Positions 16,850 to 25,146 of a stretch of DNA of 43,143 nt are shown here, in pieces. This stretch comes from Clostridiales bacterium UBA3953. GTDB lineage: Bacteria > Bacillota > Clostridia > Oscillospirales > CAG-272. Each line of letters opens with the position of its first letter. Within the stretch, counting starts at the first letter, position 1. Where the stretch lies: NCBI GenBank assembly GCA_002385415.1, contig DGDL01000015.1, forward strand, positions 11,289-54,431. Reading direction: 5' to 3'. The notes under the pieces are model-generated. The model saw nothing but the letters and a program-made list of their open reading frames with translations. It was not told the origin of the DNA and did not search any database. Position numbers and translations under genes: made by a program.

Positions 16850-17417
16850 GCTGTGTGCGTCGGCGGCGTACAGGCTGCTTGCCCGCCAGAATATCCGCAG
16901 CATATACTCGCTCGGCACGCTTGATTTGCGCAGGCTGGAGCTTGGCGGCGTGATACTCGACAGTATCGAGCGTTTTGCCGAGATAACCGGCGAAGAGTTT
17001 TATTTCGGCGGGCTTGGGGCGACTTTAATCTATCGCGGGCGCCGAATTATTCTTTACAAGGAGTCGGCGCCGGGCGGCTTGCGCAGGCTAAACTGGACTA
17101 TAGCACACGAGATTGGCCATGCGCTTTTGTGCCATGCCGAAAGCACAAGGCTTTCTGAAGCCGAAGCCGACATTTTCGCCGCCGAACTGCTGATGCCCGA
17201 ACCCGCAGTCCGCATGCTGGACGCGCTGTTCGGCTACCCGCTTTGTCCCGACGCGCTCACCGCATGGTTCAATGTCTCGCGCGTGGCGGCCCGGCGGCGC
17301 CGCGCCGAGCTTGACAGAAAGCCATTCATTCAAACCGACGCCGGGCTCGAGCTGACAAAGTTGCTTTTCCCGCCGCATATCTTTGCCGGCGGCCAAATCC
17401 GGTCTCTTTATATCTGA
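16773..17417 (+). CDS. ImmA/IrrE-type zinc metalloprotease, probable anti-repressor
   Basis: The protein carries the zinc-protease motif HEIGHALLCH near residues 112-121 and a downstream EAEADIFAAELLMP segment that supplies the third ligand, the standard ImmA/IrrE (DUF955) signature. In known systems such proteases cleave the partner XRE repressor. Start is uncertain. ATG 16773 overlaps the XRE gene by 77 nt with GGAG about 9 nt upstream. A CTG at 16851, directly after AAGGAG at the XRE stop, would give a 188-residue protein more typical of the family. No integrase, relaxase or excisionase gene is nearby. Confidence 0.88.
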   Translation: MRPKIPAAARTRACAAGKTAPLIRSELCASAAYRLLARQNIRSIYSLGTLDLRRLELGGVILDSIERFAEITGEEFYFGGLGATLIYRGRRIILYKESAPGGLRRLNWTIAHEIGHALLCHAESTRLSEAEADIFAAELLMPEPAVRMLDALFGYPLCPDALTAWFNVSRVAARRRRAELDRKPFIQTDAGLELTKLLFPPHIFAGGQIRSLYI

Positions 17418-17482
17418 GCTTTGATGCGAGCGCGAGATTGACGCACGCTTTTTGCAAATAAAATGGTAAAAGGATATACTAA

Positions 17483-18241
17483 ATGACTGGCACAGTTGCT
17501 CAAAACACCAAAATACTACCCGGTGCAAATTATTACGATTTGCGCATTGAAATACAGGATAACAATTTTGATGCTTTTCCCGGTCAGTTTGTGCACATAA
17601 GCTGCGGACCGGGATTTACTTTGCGCCGGCCGCTTTCCATTTGCGAAGCCGAAGGGAATATGCTGCGCGTCTGCTATGAAGTGCGCGGCCGCGGCACCGA
17701 GTATCTGTCCAAACTTGCGCCCGGCGACAAAATCGACACGTTGCCTCCCGCCGGCAGAGGCTTTAAAATACGCGAGGGCGGCCGCGCGCTGCTTGTCGGC
17801 GGCGGAATAGGGATATACCCGCTGCTCTGGTGCGCAAAGCTATACGGCAGCCGCGCCGACGCCATGCTCGGATTCAGGTCAAAGTCGCTTGTGCATTTGG
17901 ACGACGAGTTTGCTCGGTGCTGTGCGACGGTAGGCGTTATCACCGACGACCGGGGATTTGTCACGCAGCTCGCCGAAGAGTCTGTCTGCCGCGCGGCGGA
18001 GCAGGGAAAGCTCTATTCGGTCATCCACGCCTGTGGGCCGAAACCCATGCTGCAGGGCATAGCGGAGCTTGCGGAGCGGTTCGGAATCGACTGCGAGGTC
18101 AGCCTTGAGGAGCGCATGGCGTGCGGCGTCGGCGCCTGTATGGGCTGCGTATGCAAAACGCGGGATACCGGTGACTTTGCGTATAAGCGCGTTTGCGCCG
18201 ACGGCCCGGTTTTCGATGCTCGGGAGGTGATTTGGCAGTGA
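17483..18241 (+). CDS. pyrK: Dihydroorotate dehydrogenase B, electron transfer subunit
   Basis: The 252-residue protein has a ferredoxin-reductase-like FAD domain (RRPLSICEAEG), an NAD-binding part (ALLVGGGIGIYPL, and later IHACGPKPML), and a C-terminal 2Fe-2S site. That site has Cys at positions spaced CGVGACMGCVC and a further Cys in KRVCADGPVF, as in PyrK. It passes electrons from PyrD's FMN to NAD+ in the fourth step of pyrimidine synthesis. It overlaps pyrD by 4 nt. No other pyrimidine gene is in the window. Confidence 0.95.
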   Translation: MTGTVAQNTKILPGANYYDLRIEIQDNNFDAFPGQFVHISCGPGFTLRRPLSICEAEGNMLRVCYEVRGRGTEYLSKLAPGDKIDTLPPAGRGFKIREGGRALLVGGGIGIYPLLWCAKLYGSRADAMLGFRSKSLVHLDDEFARCCATVGVITDDRGFVTQLAEESVCRAAEQGKLYSVIHACGPKPMLQGIAELAERFGIDCEVSLEERMACGVGACMGCVCKTRDTGDFAYKRVCADGPVFDAREVIWQ

Positions 18242-19143
18242 AGGCACCCGATATGACGGTCAAAATCGCCGGCGTGACGCTGAAAAACCCGGTCATAACG
18301 GCGTCCGGCACCTGCGGATACGGCAGGGAGTATCTGCCCTTTTACAAGCCGGAGGAGCTGGGCGCGATAACCGTCAAATGCGTGACGCTCGAGCCGCGCG
18401 CGGGCAACCCGACCCCGCGTGTTGCCGAAACGCCCGCGGGAATGCTCAATGCGATAGGCCTGCAAAATCCCGGCGCTGCATATTTTGTCCAGCACGAGCT
18501 GCCCTGGCTGAAATCGCGTGGCGCGACCGTTATTGTCAACATAGCAGGCAACACAATCGAGGAGTATGTCGGGGTCGCACAGCTTATCGACGCCTCCGAC
18601 GCCGATATGATAGAGCTGAACATTTCCTGCCCAAATGTCAAAAAGGGCGGAATAGCCTTTGGCGTCGATTGCGCGGCCGTCGAAAATGTGACGCGGGCGG
18701 TCAAAGACGCGGTAAAAAAGCCGCTTATAGTGAAGCTTTCGCCCAATGTCACCGATATAACCGAAATCGCGCGCGCCGCCGAGGCGGGCGGAGCCGACGC
18801 GCTCAGTTTGATAAATACTCTGCTCGGCATGAAGATTGACACCCGCGCCCGCCGGCCGCTGCTTGCGAACGGGACGGGCGGGCTTTCCGGCCCTGCTATT
18901 TTGCCGGTTGCGGTGAGAATGGTTTGGCAGGTGTCGCGAGCCGTTGGGCTGCCTATAATCGGCATGGGCGGTATCCACGACACCGAATCGGCGCTCGAGA
19001 TGCTTATGGCCGGTGCCGACGCCGTTGCGGTGGGAACCGCGATGTTTACCGACCCGTATGCGCCTGTTAAAATACGCGACGGGCTCGAGCAGTTTTGCCG
19101 CGAAAACGGTTATGCCTCCCCGAGCGAGCTGAAAATAAGGTGA
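18238..19143 (+). CDS. pyrD: Dihydroorotate dehydrogenase B, catalytic subunit
   Basis: I start at GTG 18238, which has GGGAGGTGA 7 nt upstream and overlaps the pyrK stop (301 residues). The FMN-dependent TIM barrel has family motifs ASGTCGYGREY near the start, NAIGLQNPG, and the catalytic cysteine loop ELNISCPNVKKGG (Cys about 132). It also has LINTLLGMKID and the phosphate-binding GMGGIHDTESALEM. It oxidises dihydroorotate to orotate as a PyrDK complex. Confidence 0.96.
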   Translation: MKAPDMTVKIAGVTLKNPVITASGTCGYGREYLPFYKPEELGAITVKCVTLEPRAGNPTPRVAETPAGMLNAIGLQNPGAAYFVQHELPWLKSRGATVIVNIAGNTIEEYVGVAQLIDASDADMIELNISCPNVKKGGIAFGVDCAAVENVTRAVKDAVKKPLIVKLSPNVTDITEIARAAEAGGADALSLINTLLGMKIDTRARRPLLANGTGGLSGPAILPVAVRMVWQVSRAVGLPIIGMGGIHDTESALEMLMAGADAVAVGTAMFTDPYAPVKIRDGLEQFCRENGYASPSELKIR

Positions 19144-19240
19144 ACGAAGCTCCTGCGTACCGCACATTTGCTTGTGCAATAAAATATTGAAAATGCAGCA
19201 TAGCGGCATGCATTGCACCGGAAACAGGTCAAAAATGCAA

Positions 19241-19280
19241 AAAAAGCCTGCGCAGCGTCAAACTGCACAGGCTTTTTATT
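19241..19280 (+). terminator. Bidirectional terminator between pyrD and the secreted-protein gene
   Basis: A 15-position stem with one mismatch (19241-19255 with 19263-19277) has A-run and T-run flanks on its two sides. It can stop both the rightward pyrKD transcript and the leftward gene ending at 19300. Confidence 0.85.
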
Positions 19281-19299
19281 TTAACTTATGAACTTATGC

Positions 19300-19965
19300 T
19301 TATTTGCTTTTGTTTTTCTTTGAAAGGGTAGCAATCAGCGCAGCGGATGCGGCCGCTATAGCTGCTGTTGCAACCACCGGGTCGAATGTCTCAGCAGCGA
19401 CGACAGGCGCCTCCTCGGCGATGTCCTCGGTGGTCTCGGGTTCGGGTACTTCAACCGGGTCGGCTTCGGTGAAAGTGATGTAAGTAAACGAACCGGATCT
19501 GTCGTTTGTAAACTGGACGTATACGGTATGCACTCCGCCCGGGATGTTGCAATCAGCGGTTATCTCCTGAGCAAAGGTAGACTCCCAGCCGCCGGTAAAC
19601 CCTATCTCAAACGAGCAGACAGGCTCGCTGTTTTCGTAATCGTCGATATAAACGTCCAGGGTGGTCGCAGAGCCGTCGTCATGGCCATAGCTGAAGAATA
19701 TGGTCATCTGTTTTGCGCCGTTTTCGCCGAAGTCAACGTCCGGGAAATAAACGATGTCGTTGAGAGACGAGTAACCGACGCCGTAACCTTCAACATACTG
19801 AATCGGGTTGCCGCTGCCACCCTGCTCCTGGGTGGTGTCGTCGTCTATTAAGTGGACGTCCGGCGTGACTTCGATTTTGCTGAATGCGTCGTATTTTGCG
19901 GATGCCGCCAGTGATGTGGTAAGCGCAATGAGAGCTGCCAAAATGATAACTGCCGCTTTTTTCAT
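19300..19965 (-). CDS. Secreted, C-terminally anchored protein with possible carbohydrate-binding-like domain
   Basis: I use the second ATG (19965), spaced correctly from AAGGATG, giving 221 residues. A signal peptide (KKAAVIILAALIALTTSLAASA) is followed by a beta-rich domain at residues about 35-165 with few cysteines. Its features (GYGVGY, YFPDVDFGENGAKQMTIFF, a TTLDVYIDD strand, GGVHTVYVQFTND) resemble family 6-type carbohydrate-binding modules. An acidic Glu/Pro-rich linker follows, then a hydrophobic helix and the basic tail KKNKSK, which would anchor it in the membrane. It has no LPxTG motif. A perfect consensus promoter suggests abundance. Function unknown. Confidence 0.75.
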   Translation of the reverse strand: MKKAAVIILAALIALTTSLAASAKYDAFSKIEVTPDVHLIDDDTTQEQGGSGNPIQYVEGYGVGYSSLNDIVYFPDVDFGENGAKQMTIFFSYGHDDGSATTLDVYIDDYENSEPVCSFEIGFTGGWESTFAQEITADCNIPGGVHTVYVQFTNDRSGSFTYITFTEADPVEVPEPETTEDIAEEAPVVAAETFDPVVATAAIAAASAALIATLSKKNKSK

Positions 19966-20038
19966 TTGACCCATCCTTTTTATGTATTTTTTGTAATTTC
20001 TCCGGTTGAAGTTGCCTGAGAAATTTCCAGCTTACAAG

Positions 20039-20067
20039 ATTATACCATAGATAAGCATAACTGTCAA
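20039..20067 (-). promoter_or_regulatory. Consensus sigma-A promoter for the secreted-protein gene
   Basis: Read leftward: TTGACA, a 17-nt spacer, TATAAT. Both hexamers are perfect. Predicted start near 20032, leaving a leader of about 67 nt. Confidence 0.88.
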
Positions 20068-20119
20068 TATGTTGTGAACAAATAGTTTCTGTTGAATTAC
20101 AATATTTATAACAACAAAT

Positions 20120-20149
20120 TTGCGGACACGTCAAATGATGTGTCCGCAA
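20120..20149 (-). terminator. Hairpin terminator after the two-component operon
   Basis: A perfect 10-bp stem (20120-20129 with 20140-20149) with a 10-nt loop lies just after the histidine kinase stop. The leftward tail ATTTGTTGTT is only moderately T-rich, so termination may be partial. Confidence 0.6.
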
Positions 20150-20153
20150 TAAA

Positions 20154-22178
20154 TTAACGCATGGCCAGCGGCATGGTTATGGTAACTTTGAACATGTCGC
20201 CGTCGATGTAAATTTTCAGCCGGCCGCCCTGAAGCTCGGTCAGGCTGCGGGCTATGGAAAGCCCCAATCCGCTGCCTTCGCCGCTGCGGGAGCTGTCCCC
20301 GCGCACAAAACGCTCGGTCAGCTCGTCAGGATCAATGCCGCCAAGCTGCTGGGCGGATATGTTGCGAATGGTCACGGCGGCCATGCTGTCACCCGACGTA
20401 ATGTCAATATATACCCGGGTTTGGGGCAGCGAATACTTGCATACATTGGACAGCAGATTGTCAAGCACCCGCCAAAGCAGCTTTCCGTCGGCGTACGCGA
20501 CAACCGGTCTGTCCGGCGTGCGGATAATCGGCGTGAGATTTGCCGCGGAAAACCGGTCGGCATATTCGGCCGCCGATTGGTCAATCAGCTCGCATATATC
20601 GGTCGGCTCCAGCTTTACTTCGATGTTGCCGGTCGACGCTTTTGAGGCTTCTATCAGGTCGGATGTCAGCTTGCGCAGCCGGGAGGCCTGCCTGTCGAGC
20701 ACCTCGATATACTGGGTGGCAGCCTCGGTCTGCATCGGCTCCTTTTTCAGCAGGTCAACGTAATTTATAATCGAAGTCAGCGGCGTTTTAAGGTCATGCG
20801 AAACGTTTGTGATAAGCTCGACTTTCATGCGCTCGCTTTTCGAGCGCATTTCAACCGCTTTTGCCATGCCGTCGCTTATGCGGTTGAGGTTTTGCGCTAT
20901 TTTTTTCGCCTCGCCGTGCAGCTTTTCGGTGGGGAATTTATAGTCAAGGTCGCCTTCTGCCAGCCCGCTGCTGCCTTGCCGCAGCACCACAAGCTCGTAA
21001 GCTGCGCGAATCAGCACGAAAAACGCCCCGATATTGAGCGCCGCGAGCATCAAAAACACAAGGAAAACATCAATTACGCCCCCATAGCTGTTGGCTTCAA
21101 TCAGCGCCGAGATAAGCAGGGGATTGAAGAATAAAAACGCGAGCACAAGCAGGGCAGTCTTGCCGGTCGCGGGCAGCATTTCATACAGAGATTTCAGCCA
21201 ACCCCAAATCTTGCGCAGAATTTTGCAAGCCAGCGCCCACAGCCGCCAAACGAGCGTGTTTTGCAGCAGCGTGCGGGTCTTAATGCGTACCGCGGTCGTG
21301 TATGCCAGTGCAAGCAGCATAAGCAGCAACGGTATGACTGACACGGCAAAGTAGGTGGCGGCAAGCACAATATAGCCGGTGACGGTTGCCCTGCCGAAAC
21401 TCGGGACAAAATCGTCGACTATGGCGATAAACAGAGCTGCAGCCGCAAGGAAACATAAGACCAAAAAGTCATAGGGTATGCGGTCGAAAAACCCCTCGCG
21501 TATGCCCTCCTCGCCATACCTGCGCCCGGCCGCTTTCATCAGATAAACAAACAGCGCTGTCGATGCTATTGCGCCGAGAGCCGCGACGAGCGGCGCCAAA
21601 TACCGGATGGAAAATAAAAAGGAAAAGCAATCTCTCAGCCGCAAAAAATAGTCCGGCGTATCCGAAAGCGGCTTTCGCAAATATACATGCGATGTTACAT
21701 GGAACGGGATATCGGGCTTGCCGTCAAGCTCAAGCTCAAACACCATCTCGTCCCGAACCGACATGCCATAGCTTTCGGGTGCCCCGCCGAATGTATAGAG
21801 AGGGCTGCCGCCAAACTCGGCTATTTCAACTTGGACGGCAACGCTTGATGCGGGCTGTGCTATCCTGTCGAGTGCGGTATCAAGTGCCGAAAAATAGCTT
21901 TCCTCGCTCGGATATTCGTGTTTTGCGTACGCTTGTATCGTGCCCAATACTTCTCTTGCGCTGTCCGACAGCTTTCTTTGGCAGAGCTGTGAGCCGTAAA
22001 ATGCGTTGTCGGCATTCTCCGAGCCGTAAAACCCGCCGTCATAGCACATGTAGAGAAACGCGATGCCGAAAAGCGCCGTTACTGTTGCCGTTATTGCAAA
22101 AAGGATAACCGCAGCCGTTTTGGCAGTCAGCGAATACAGCCTGCCGGCGGCTTTTTTGTCTAAATTAGCTGTGTTCAT
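20154..22178 (-). CDS. Membrane sensor histidine kinase
   Basis: The 674-residue kinase has an N-terminal membrane helix and an extracellular domain (residues about 40-175). About five further membrane helices (about 190-400) precede a HAMP-like segment (SGLAEGDLDYKF). The HisKA motif VSHDLKTPLTSIINYVDLL has His461. The ATPase domain has an N box (RVLDNLLSNVCKYS), TERFVRGDSSR and a GSGLGLSIA G box. It overlaps the response-regulator gene by ATGA and is its cognate kinase. The many membrane helices suggest sensing of a membrane or envelope signal. The stimulus is not indicated. Confidence 0.93.
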   Translation of the reverse strand: MNTANLDKKAAGRLYSLTAKTAAVILFAITATVTALFGIAFLYMCYDGGFYGSENADNAFYGSQLCQRKLSDSAREVLGTIQAYAKHEYPSEESYFSALDTALDRIAQPASSVAVQVEIAEFGGSPLYTFGGAPESYGMSVRDEMVFELELDGKPDIPFHVTSHVYLRKPLSDTPDYFLRLRDCFSFLFSIRYLAPLVAALGAIASTALFVYLMKAAGRRYGEEGIREGFFDRIPYDFLVLCFLAAAALFIAIVDDFVPSFGRATVTGYIVLAATYFAVSVIPLLLMLLALAYTTAVRIKTRTLLQNTLVWRLWALACKILRKIWGWLKSLYEMLPATGKTALLVLAFLFFNPLLISALIEANSYGGVIDVFLVFLMLAALNIGAFFVLIRAAYELVVLRQGSSGLAEGDLDYKFPTEKLHGEAKKIAQNLNRISDGMAKAVEMRSKSERMKVELITNVSHDLKTPLTSIINYVDLLKKEPMQTEAATQYIEVLDRQASRLRKLTSDLIEASKASTGNIEVKLEPTDICELIDQSAAEYADRFSAANLTPIIRTPDRPVVAYADGKLLWRVLDNLLSNVCKYSLPQTRVYIDITSGDSMAAVTIRNISAQQLGGIDPDELTERFVRGDSSRSGEGSGLGLSIARSLTELQGGRLKIYIDGDMFKVTITMPLAMR

Positions 22179-22879
22179 TCCAGTTTATACCCCTGTCCCC
22201 AAACTACTTTGATATGTCGCGGATTTGACGGATCGATTTCCAGCTTTTCTCGCAGATGCCGGATATGTACGGCTATCATTCCCTCGGCACCGAACGGCGA
22301 CTCGCCACGCACCGCCTCATAGAGCTGCTTTGACGAAAACACATGTCCCGGCTCCCGGATAAGCACCTTCAAAAGCGCAAACTCGGTGGGCGTAAGTGAA
22401 ACCTGCTCGCCGTCCAGCGTCACGGTTTTCGCATTGTCGTCCAGCAGGATACCGCCGTGCTGATAGACGCCGGGCTTATCCTTTATATCGGTCGCGCCGC
22501 CAAGCTTTGTGTACCTGCGGAGCTGTGCCTTGACCCGCGCCATCAGCTCGACGGGGTTATATGGCTTTGTGACATAGTCGTCCGCCCCGATGTTCAGCCC
22601 GAGCACGATGTCCGTATCCTCGCTTTTCGCGGTCAAAAGGATAATGGGTATGCCGCCCGCGACGCCGTCCGCCTCGCGCAATCTGGCGGTTGCCGCTATC
22701 CCGTCGAGTTTCGGCATCATGATGTCCATTATTACAAGATGAACGCGCTCGGACGCGATGATTTTGAGCGCCGCCTCACCGTCGTGTGCCACAAGGACAT
22801 TGTAGCCTTCGGCGGTCAGGTATATTTTCAGTGCCGAAGCAATATCTACATCGTCGTCGCAGACAAGTATCGTATACAT
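22175..22879 (-). CDS. OmpR/PhoB-family response regulator
   Basis: The 234-residue protein has a receiver domain with acidic pocket Asp8-Asp9-Asp10, phosphoacceptor Asp52 in MDIMMPKLDG, Thr in LLTAKSED and Lys in TKPYN. The C-terminal winged-helix domain (residues about 135-232) has SLTPTEFALLKVLIREPG and AVHIRHLREKLE. A GGGGAGG site lies upstream of the ATG. It is the first gene of a two-gene operon with the kinase. The upstream region holds 11-bp-period direct repeats that could be its own binding sites. Confidence 0.96.
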   Translation of the reverse strand: MYTILVCDDDVDIASALKIYLTAEGYNVLVAHDGEAALKIIASERVHLVIMDIMMPKLDGIAATARLREADGVAGGIPIILLTAKSEDTDIVLGLNIGADDYVTKPYNPVELMARVKAQLRRYTKLGGATDIKDKPGVYQHGGILLDDNAKTVTLDGEQVSLTPTEFALLKVLIREPGHVFSSKQLYEAVRGESPFGAEGMIAVHIRHLREKLEIDPSNPRHIKVVWGQGYKLE

Positions 22880-22927
22880 GCTGTCGTAACCTCCCCGGCT
22901 TTCGCAACTATTATAGCTGATTCTTTT

Positions 22928-22969
22928 TTAAGATAAAAGACAGCGCAAACTTAAGATTTTATTAAGATT
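22928..22969. promoter_or_regulatory. TTAAGAT direct repeats upstream of the two-component operon
   Basis: TTAAGATT occurs at 22951-22958 and 22962-22969, exactly 11 bp apart, with TTAAGATA at 22928-22935. A leftward -10 (TATAAT, 22915-22910) lacks a good -35, and the first repeat overlaps the expected -35 position. Tandem sites with an 11-bp period are the usual binding pattern of OmpR/PhoB regulators, so autoregulation is plausible. Confidence 0.5.
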
Positions 22970-22999
22970 ATAACGGGCACGGCGGCCCGAGTTGTTATA

Positions 23000-23017
23000 T
23001 TATTGTTAAAACAATAA
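23000..23017. promoter_or_regulatory. 18-bp palindrome upstream of the lipoprotein-alr promoter
   Basis: TTATTGTTAAAACAATAA has perfect 8-bp arms around AA and ends 8 nt before the -35 of the rightward promoter. It has no T run, and its AT-rich arms suit protein binding better than termination. Binding protein unknown. Confidence 0.45.
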
Positions 23018-23025
23018 AGCGATTC

Positions 23026-23054
23026 TTGAAATTGGTCGGCTGTTGTGCTATTAT
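23026..23054 (+). promoter_or_regulatory. Sigma-A promoter for the lipoprotein-alr unit
   Basis: TTGAAA, a 17-nt spacer and TATTAT. Predicted transcript start near 23061, with a leader of about 80 nt to the lipoprotein GTG. Confidence 0.7.
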
Positions 23055-23143
23055 GAAACTCAAACCGATATTGCAAGGCTTAGCAGCGTAATAATTTGCC
23101 GCACGCCCGAATAATATAGAACGCTTGGAGGTGTGCGGCGAAA

Positions 23144-23716
23144 GTGAAAAAACGCGCGACTATTGCAATAGCCGCTGCAGCCATACTTTTTGTGCTTGCC
23201 GGCTGCGGCGCTCTCCCGGCCGAAAGCTGCCTCGACTACCGGTCGTCACCGTTTGTGCTCGAGGGCAGGCTCGATTGCGACGGCCGCGAGTATACGATTT
23301 CGGTTGAATTTACCGCGGACGAAACGCTGAAAGTGAAGGCAAACTCGCCGGAGCGCATTGCGGGATGCGTCGTGACGCTGCCGTCCGGCGGCGGCGCGGC
23401 ACTTGAGTTTGGCGGAATCACCGTAACCGTTGCGGAAAAAGAAGATATGCAAAATTACGGTGCGCTTGCGGCTCTGCGCGAGCTGGTGCTCCCGCCCGAA
23501 GAGGGTCTTTTGTCGGTCGAGCTTGTAAAACTCGGAAACCATACATACAATCTTGCGGTGTTTGAAAGCCCGCGCGGGAAGGTCTCGGTGTGGTTCGACA
23601 AAAGGGGAATCCCCGTCCGTTTCGGGGCGGACGGCGTGACATTGTCGGTCACGGCGTTTGAAAAGAAAGAGGGCACCGCCGCCGAAACCGAGGCAAAACA
23701 GATGCCTGACATTTAG
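23144..23716 (+). CDS. Small lipoprotein of unknown function, upstream of alr
   Basis: The protein has 190 residues and starts with GTG behind GGAGGTG. The signal ends at lipobox LAGC (Cys21). The mature part looks like a single beta-rich domain of repeated strands (FVLEGRLDCDGREYTISVEF, ELVKLGNHTYNLAVF, GKVSVWFDKRGIPVRF) with a charged disordered tail. The strand pattern recalls LolA-like lipoproteins. In Bacillus a LolA-like gene (ydcC) also precedes alr, but I cannot show homology. It shares a transcript with alr 50 nt downstream. Confidence 0.7.
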   Translation: MKKRATIAIAAAAILFVLAGCGALPAESCLDYRSSPFVLEGRLDCDGREYTISVEFTADETLKVKANSPERIAGCVVTLPSGGGAALEFGGITVTVAEKEDMQNYGALAALRELVLPPEEGLLSVELVKLGNHTYNLAVFESPRGKVSVWFDKRGIPVRFGADGVTLSVTAFEKKEGTAAETEAKQMPDI

Positions 23717-23765
23717 CGGCTGCCGCGGTATAACTTAAATCTACGATTATCACAAAAGAGAAGCA

Positions 23766-24902
23766 ATGTCACAACCGCTTACTTACGCGAAAATCAATCT
23801 TGACAACCTTATATCAAATTATCGCTCCGTGCGCCGGTATGCAGGCACGGAGCTTATATGCGTCACAAAAGCCGATGCCTACGGGCACGGCGCCGCGCTG
23901 TGCGCCCCTGCGCTGTACGAGGCGGGAGCGCGCTTTTTCGCCGTTGCCAACATCGCCGAGGCTGTCGCGCTGCGCGAGTGCCTGCCCGGAGCGGATGACG
24001 CCGATATTATAATCCTCGGCGCGACGCTGCCCGCCGACGCGCCGGAGCTGATAAAGTACAATCTCATTCAAACGCTTTACAGTTTTGATTACGCCAAATC
24101 GCTTGCCGAGAGAATCCCCGCAGGCCGGCGGGTCAGAGCGCATATAAAGGTGGATACGGGCATGAACAGGCTGGGTTTTCCGTGCACCGACGATGGCATC
24201 GAGGAAATCGCGGCAGTCTGTGCAGACCTGAGGTACCGGTGCGAGGGGCTGTTTTCGCATTTTGCGTGCTCCGACGAGTGCGACGAGCGCGGGCATGCGA
24301 TAACCGAAACGCAGCTTGCCCGCTATATGTACGCGCGTGCGCAGCTTGAGCGGAGGGGCATAACATTTTCGCTGCATCACATGCGCAACAGCGCCGCGGC
24401 GCTTGTTCATCCCGAATCGGCGTTTGACATGACGCGCGCCGGCATAGTGCTTTACGGGCTGTCGCCCGCAGACGGGCTGGCGCCGCCGGTTGAGCTGCGC
24501 CCGGTCATGGACTTTTGCACGACGGTGACACATGTCCACACACTGCGCGCGGGCGAGTCGCTGAGCTATGGCGCGGTGTTTACGGCTCAGCGTGACATGC
24601 GTGTCGCGACGCTGGCGGTGGGCTATGCCGACGGCTACATACGCGCGTATGCCGGCACGGGCAGGCGGGATGGCGCGACGGTGCGTATCCGCGGTACCGA
24701 CTGTCCCATAATCGGCCGGATTTGCATGGATCAGTGCATGTGCGACGTCGATGCGGTGCCCGACGTGACGCCCGGCGACGAGGCGCTGCTGTTCGGCGAG
24801 GGCAAGCCGGTTGAAGAGCTTGCGCGTGTTGCAGGCACCATAAATTACGAGTGCGTTTGCCTTGTGGGCAAGCGGATACCGAGGATAGTAAAGCAAAAAT
24901 AA
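23766..24902 (+). CDS. alr: Alanine racemase
   Basis: The 378-residue protein has an N-terminal PLP barrel with KADAYGHG (PLP lysine Lys35) and a C-terminal beta domain with SLSYGAVF. That motif supplies the catalytic Tyr (about 262). It also has VGYADGY and GRICMDQCMCDV, all standard for Alr. It makes D-alanine for peptidoglycan in the cytoplasm. Full length for the family. Confidence 0.97.
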   Translation: MSQPLTYAKINLDNLISNYRSVRRYAGTELICVTKADAYGHGAALCAPALYEAGARFFAVANIAEAVALRECLPGADDADIIILGATLPADAPELIKYNLIQTLYSFDYAKSLAERIPAGRRVRAHIKVDTGMNRLGFPCTDDGIEEIAAVCADLRYRCEGLFSHFACSDECDERGHAITETQLARYMYARAQLERRGITFSLHHMRNSAAALVHPESAFDMTRAGIVLYGLSPADGLAPPVELRPVMDFCTTVTHVHTLRAGESLSYGAVFTAQRDMRVATLAVGYADGYIRAYAGTGRRDGATVRIRGTDCPIIGRICMDQCMCDVDAVPDVTPGDEALLFGEGKPVEELARVAGTINYECVCLVGKRIPRIVKQK

Positions 24903-24905
24903 AAA

Positions 24906-24928
24906 AAGGCGCGATATTTTGCCGCGCC
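24906..24928 (+). terminator. Hairpin after alr
   Basis: A perfect 7-bp GC-rich stem (24906-24912 with 24922-24928) starts 3 nt after the alr stop. The following GTTTGCGTTG is a weak T tract. It probably terminates alr, but less cleanly than other terminators here. Confidence 0.5.
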
Positions 24929-24953
24929 TGTTTGCGTTGCAGTGACGGCCCCG

Positions 24954-24988
24954 CAAAAAATTGCCGGCTCGCTTTGCAGCGAACCGGC
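24954..24988 (-). terminator. Rho-independent terminator of spo0A
   Basis: An 11-position stem with one mismatch (24963-24973 with 24978-24988) and a TTGC loop is followed, read leftward, by AATTTTTT. It lies about 160 nt beyond the spo0A stop. Confidence 0.7.
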
Positions 24989-25146
24989 GGAAGAGGGGGA
25001 AACGGCTGATTGCAGCCGCTCGAGCAGGAAAACAGAATCAATCAAAAATTTCAGAGGCGACAGAGCGCGTGTTGAATTTGTGTTGTGCGGACAAAATGAA
25101 CTGCGGCGTGTCCCTGTTTTTGTGTGCCGTGCTATTGAGAGTGCTT

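Noticed and set aside
17465..17505. TTGCAA-17-TATACT just before pyrK
   Set aside because: The -10 would sit 2 nt before the ATG and the start would fall inside the gene, while AAAAGG in the spacer serves as the ribosome site.
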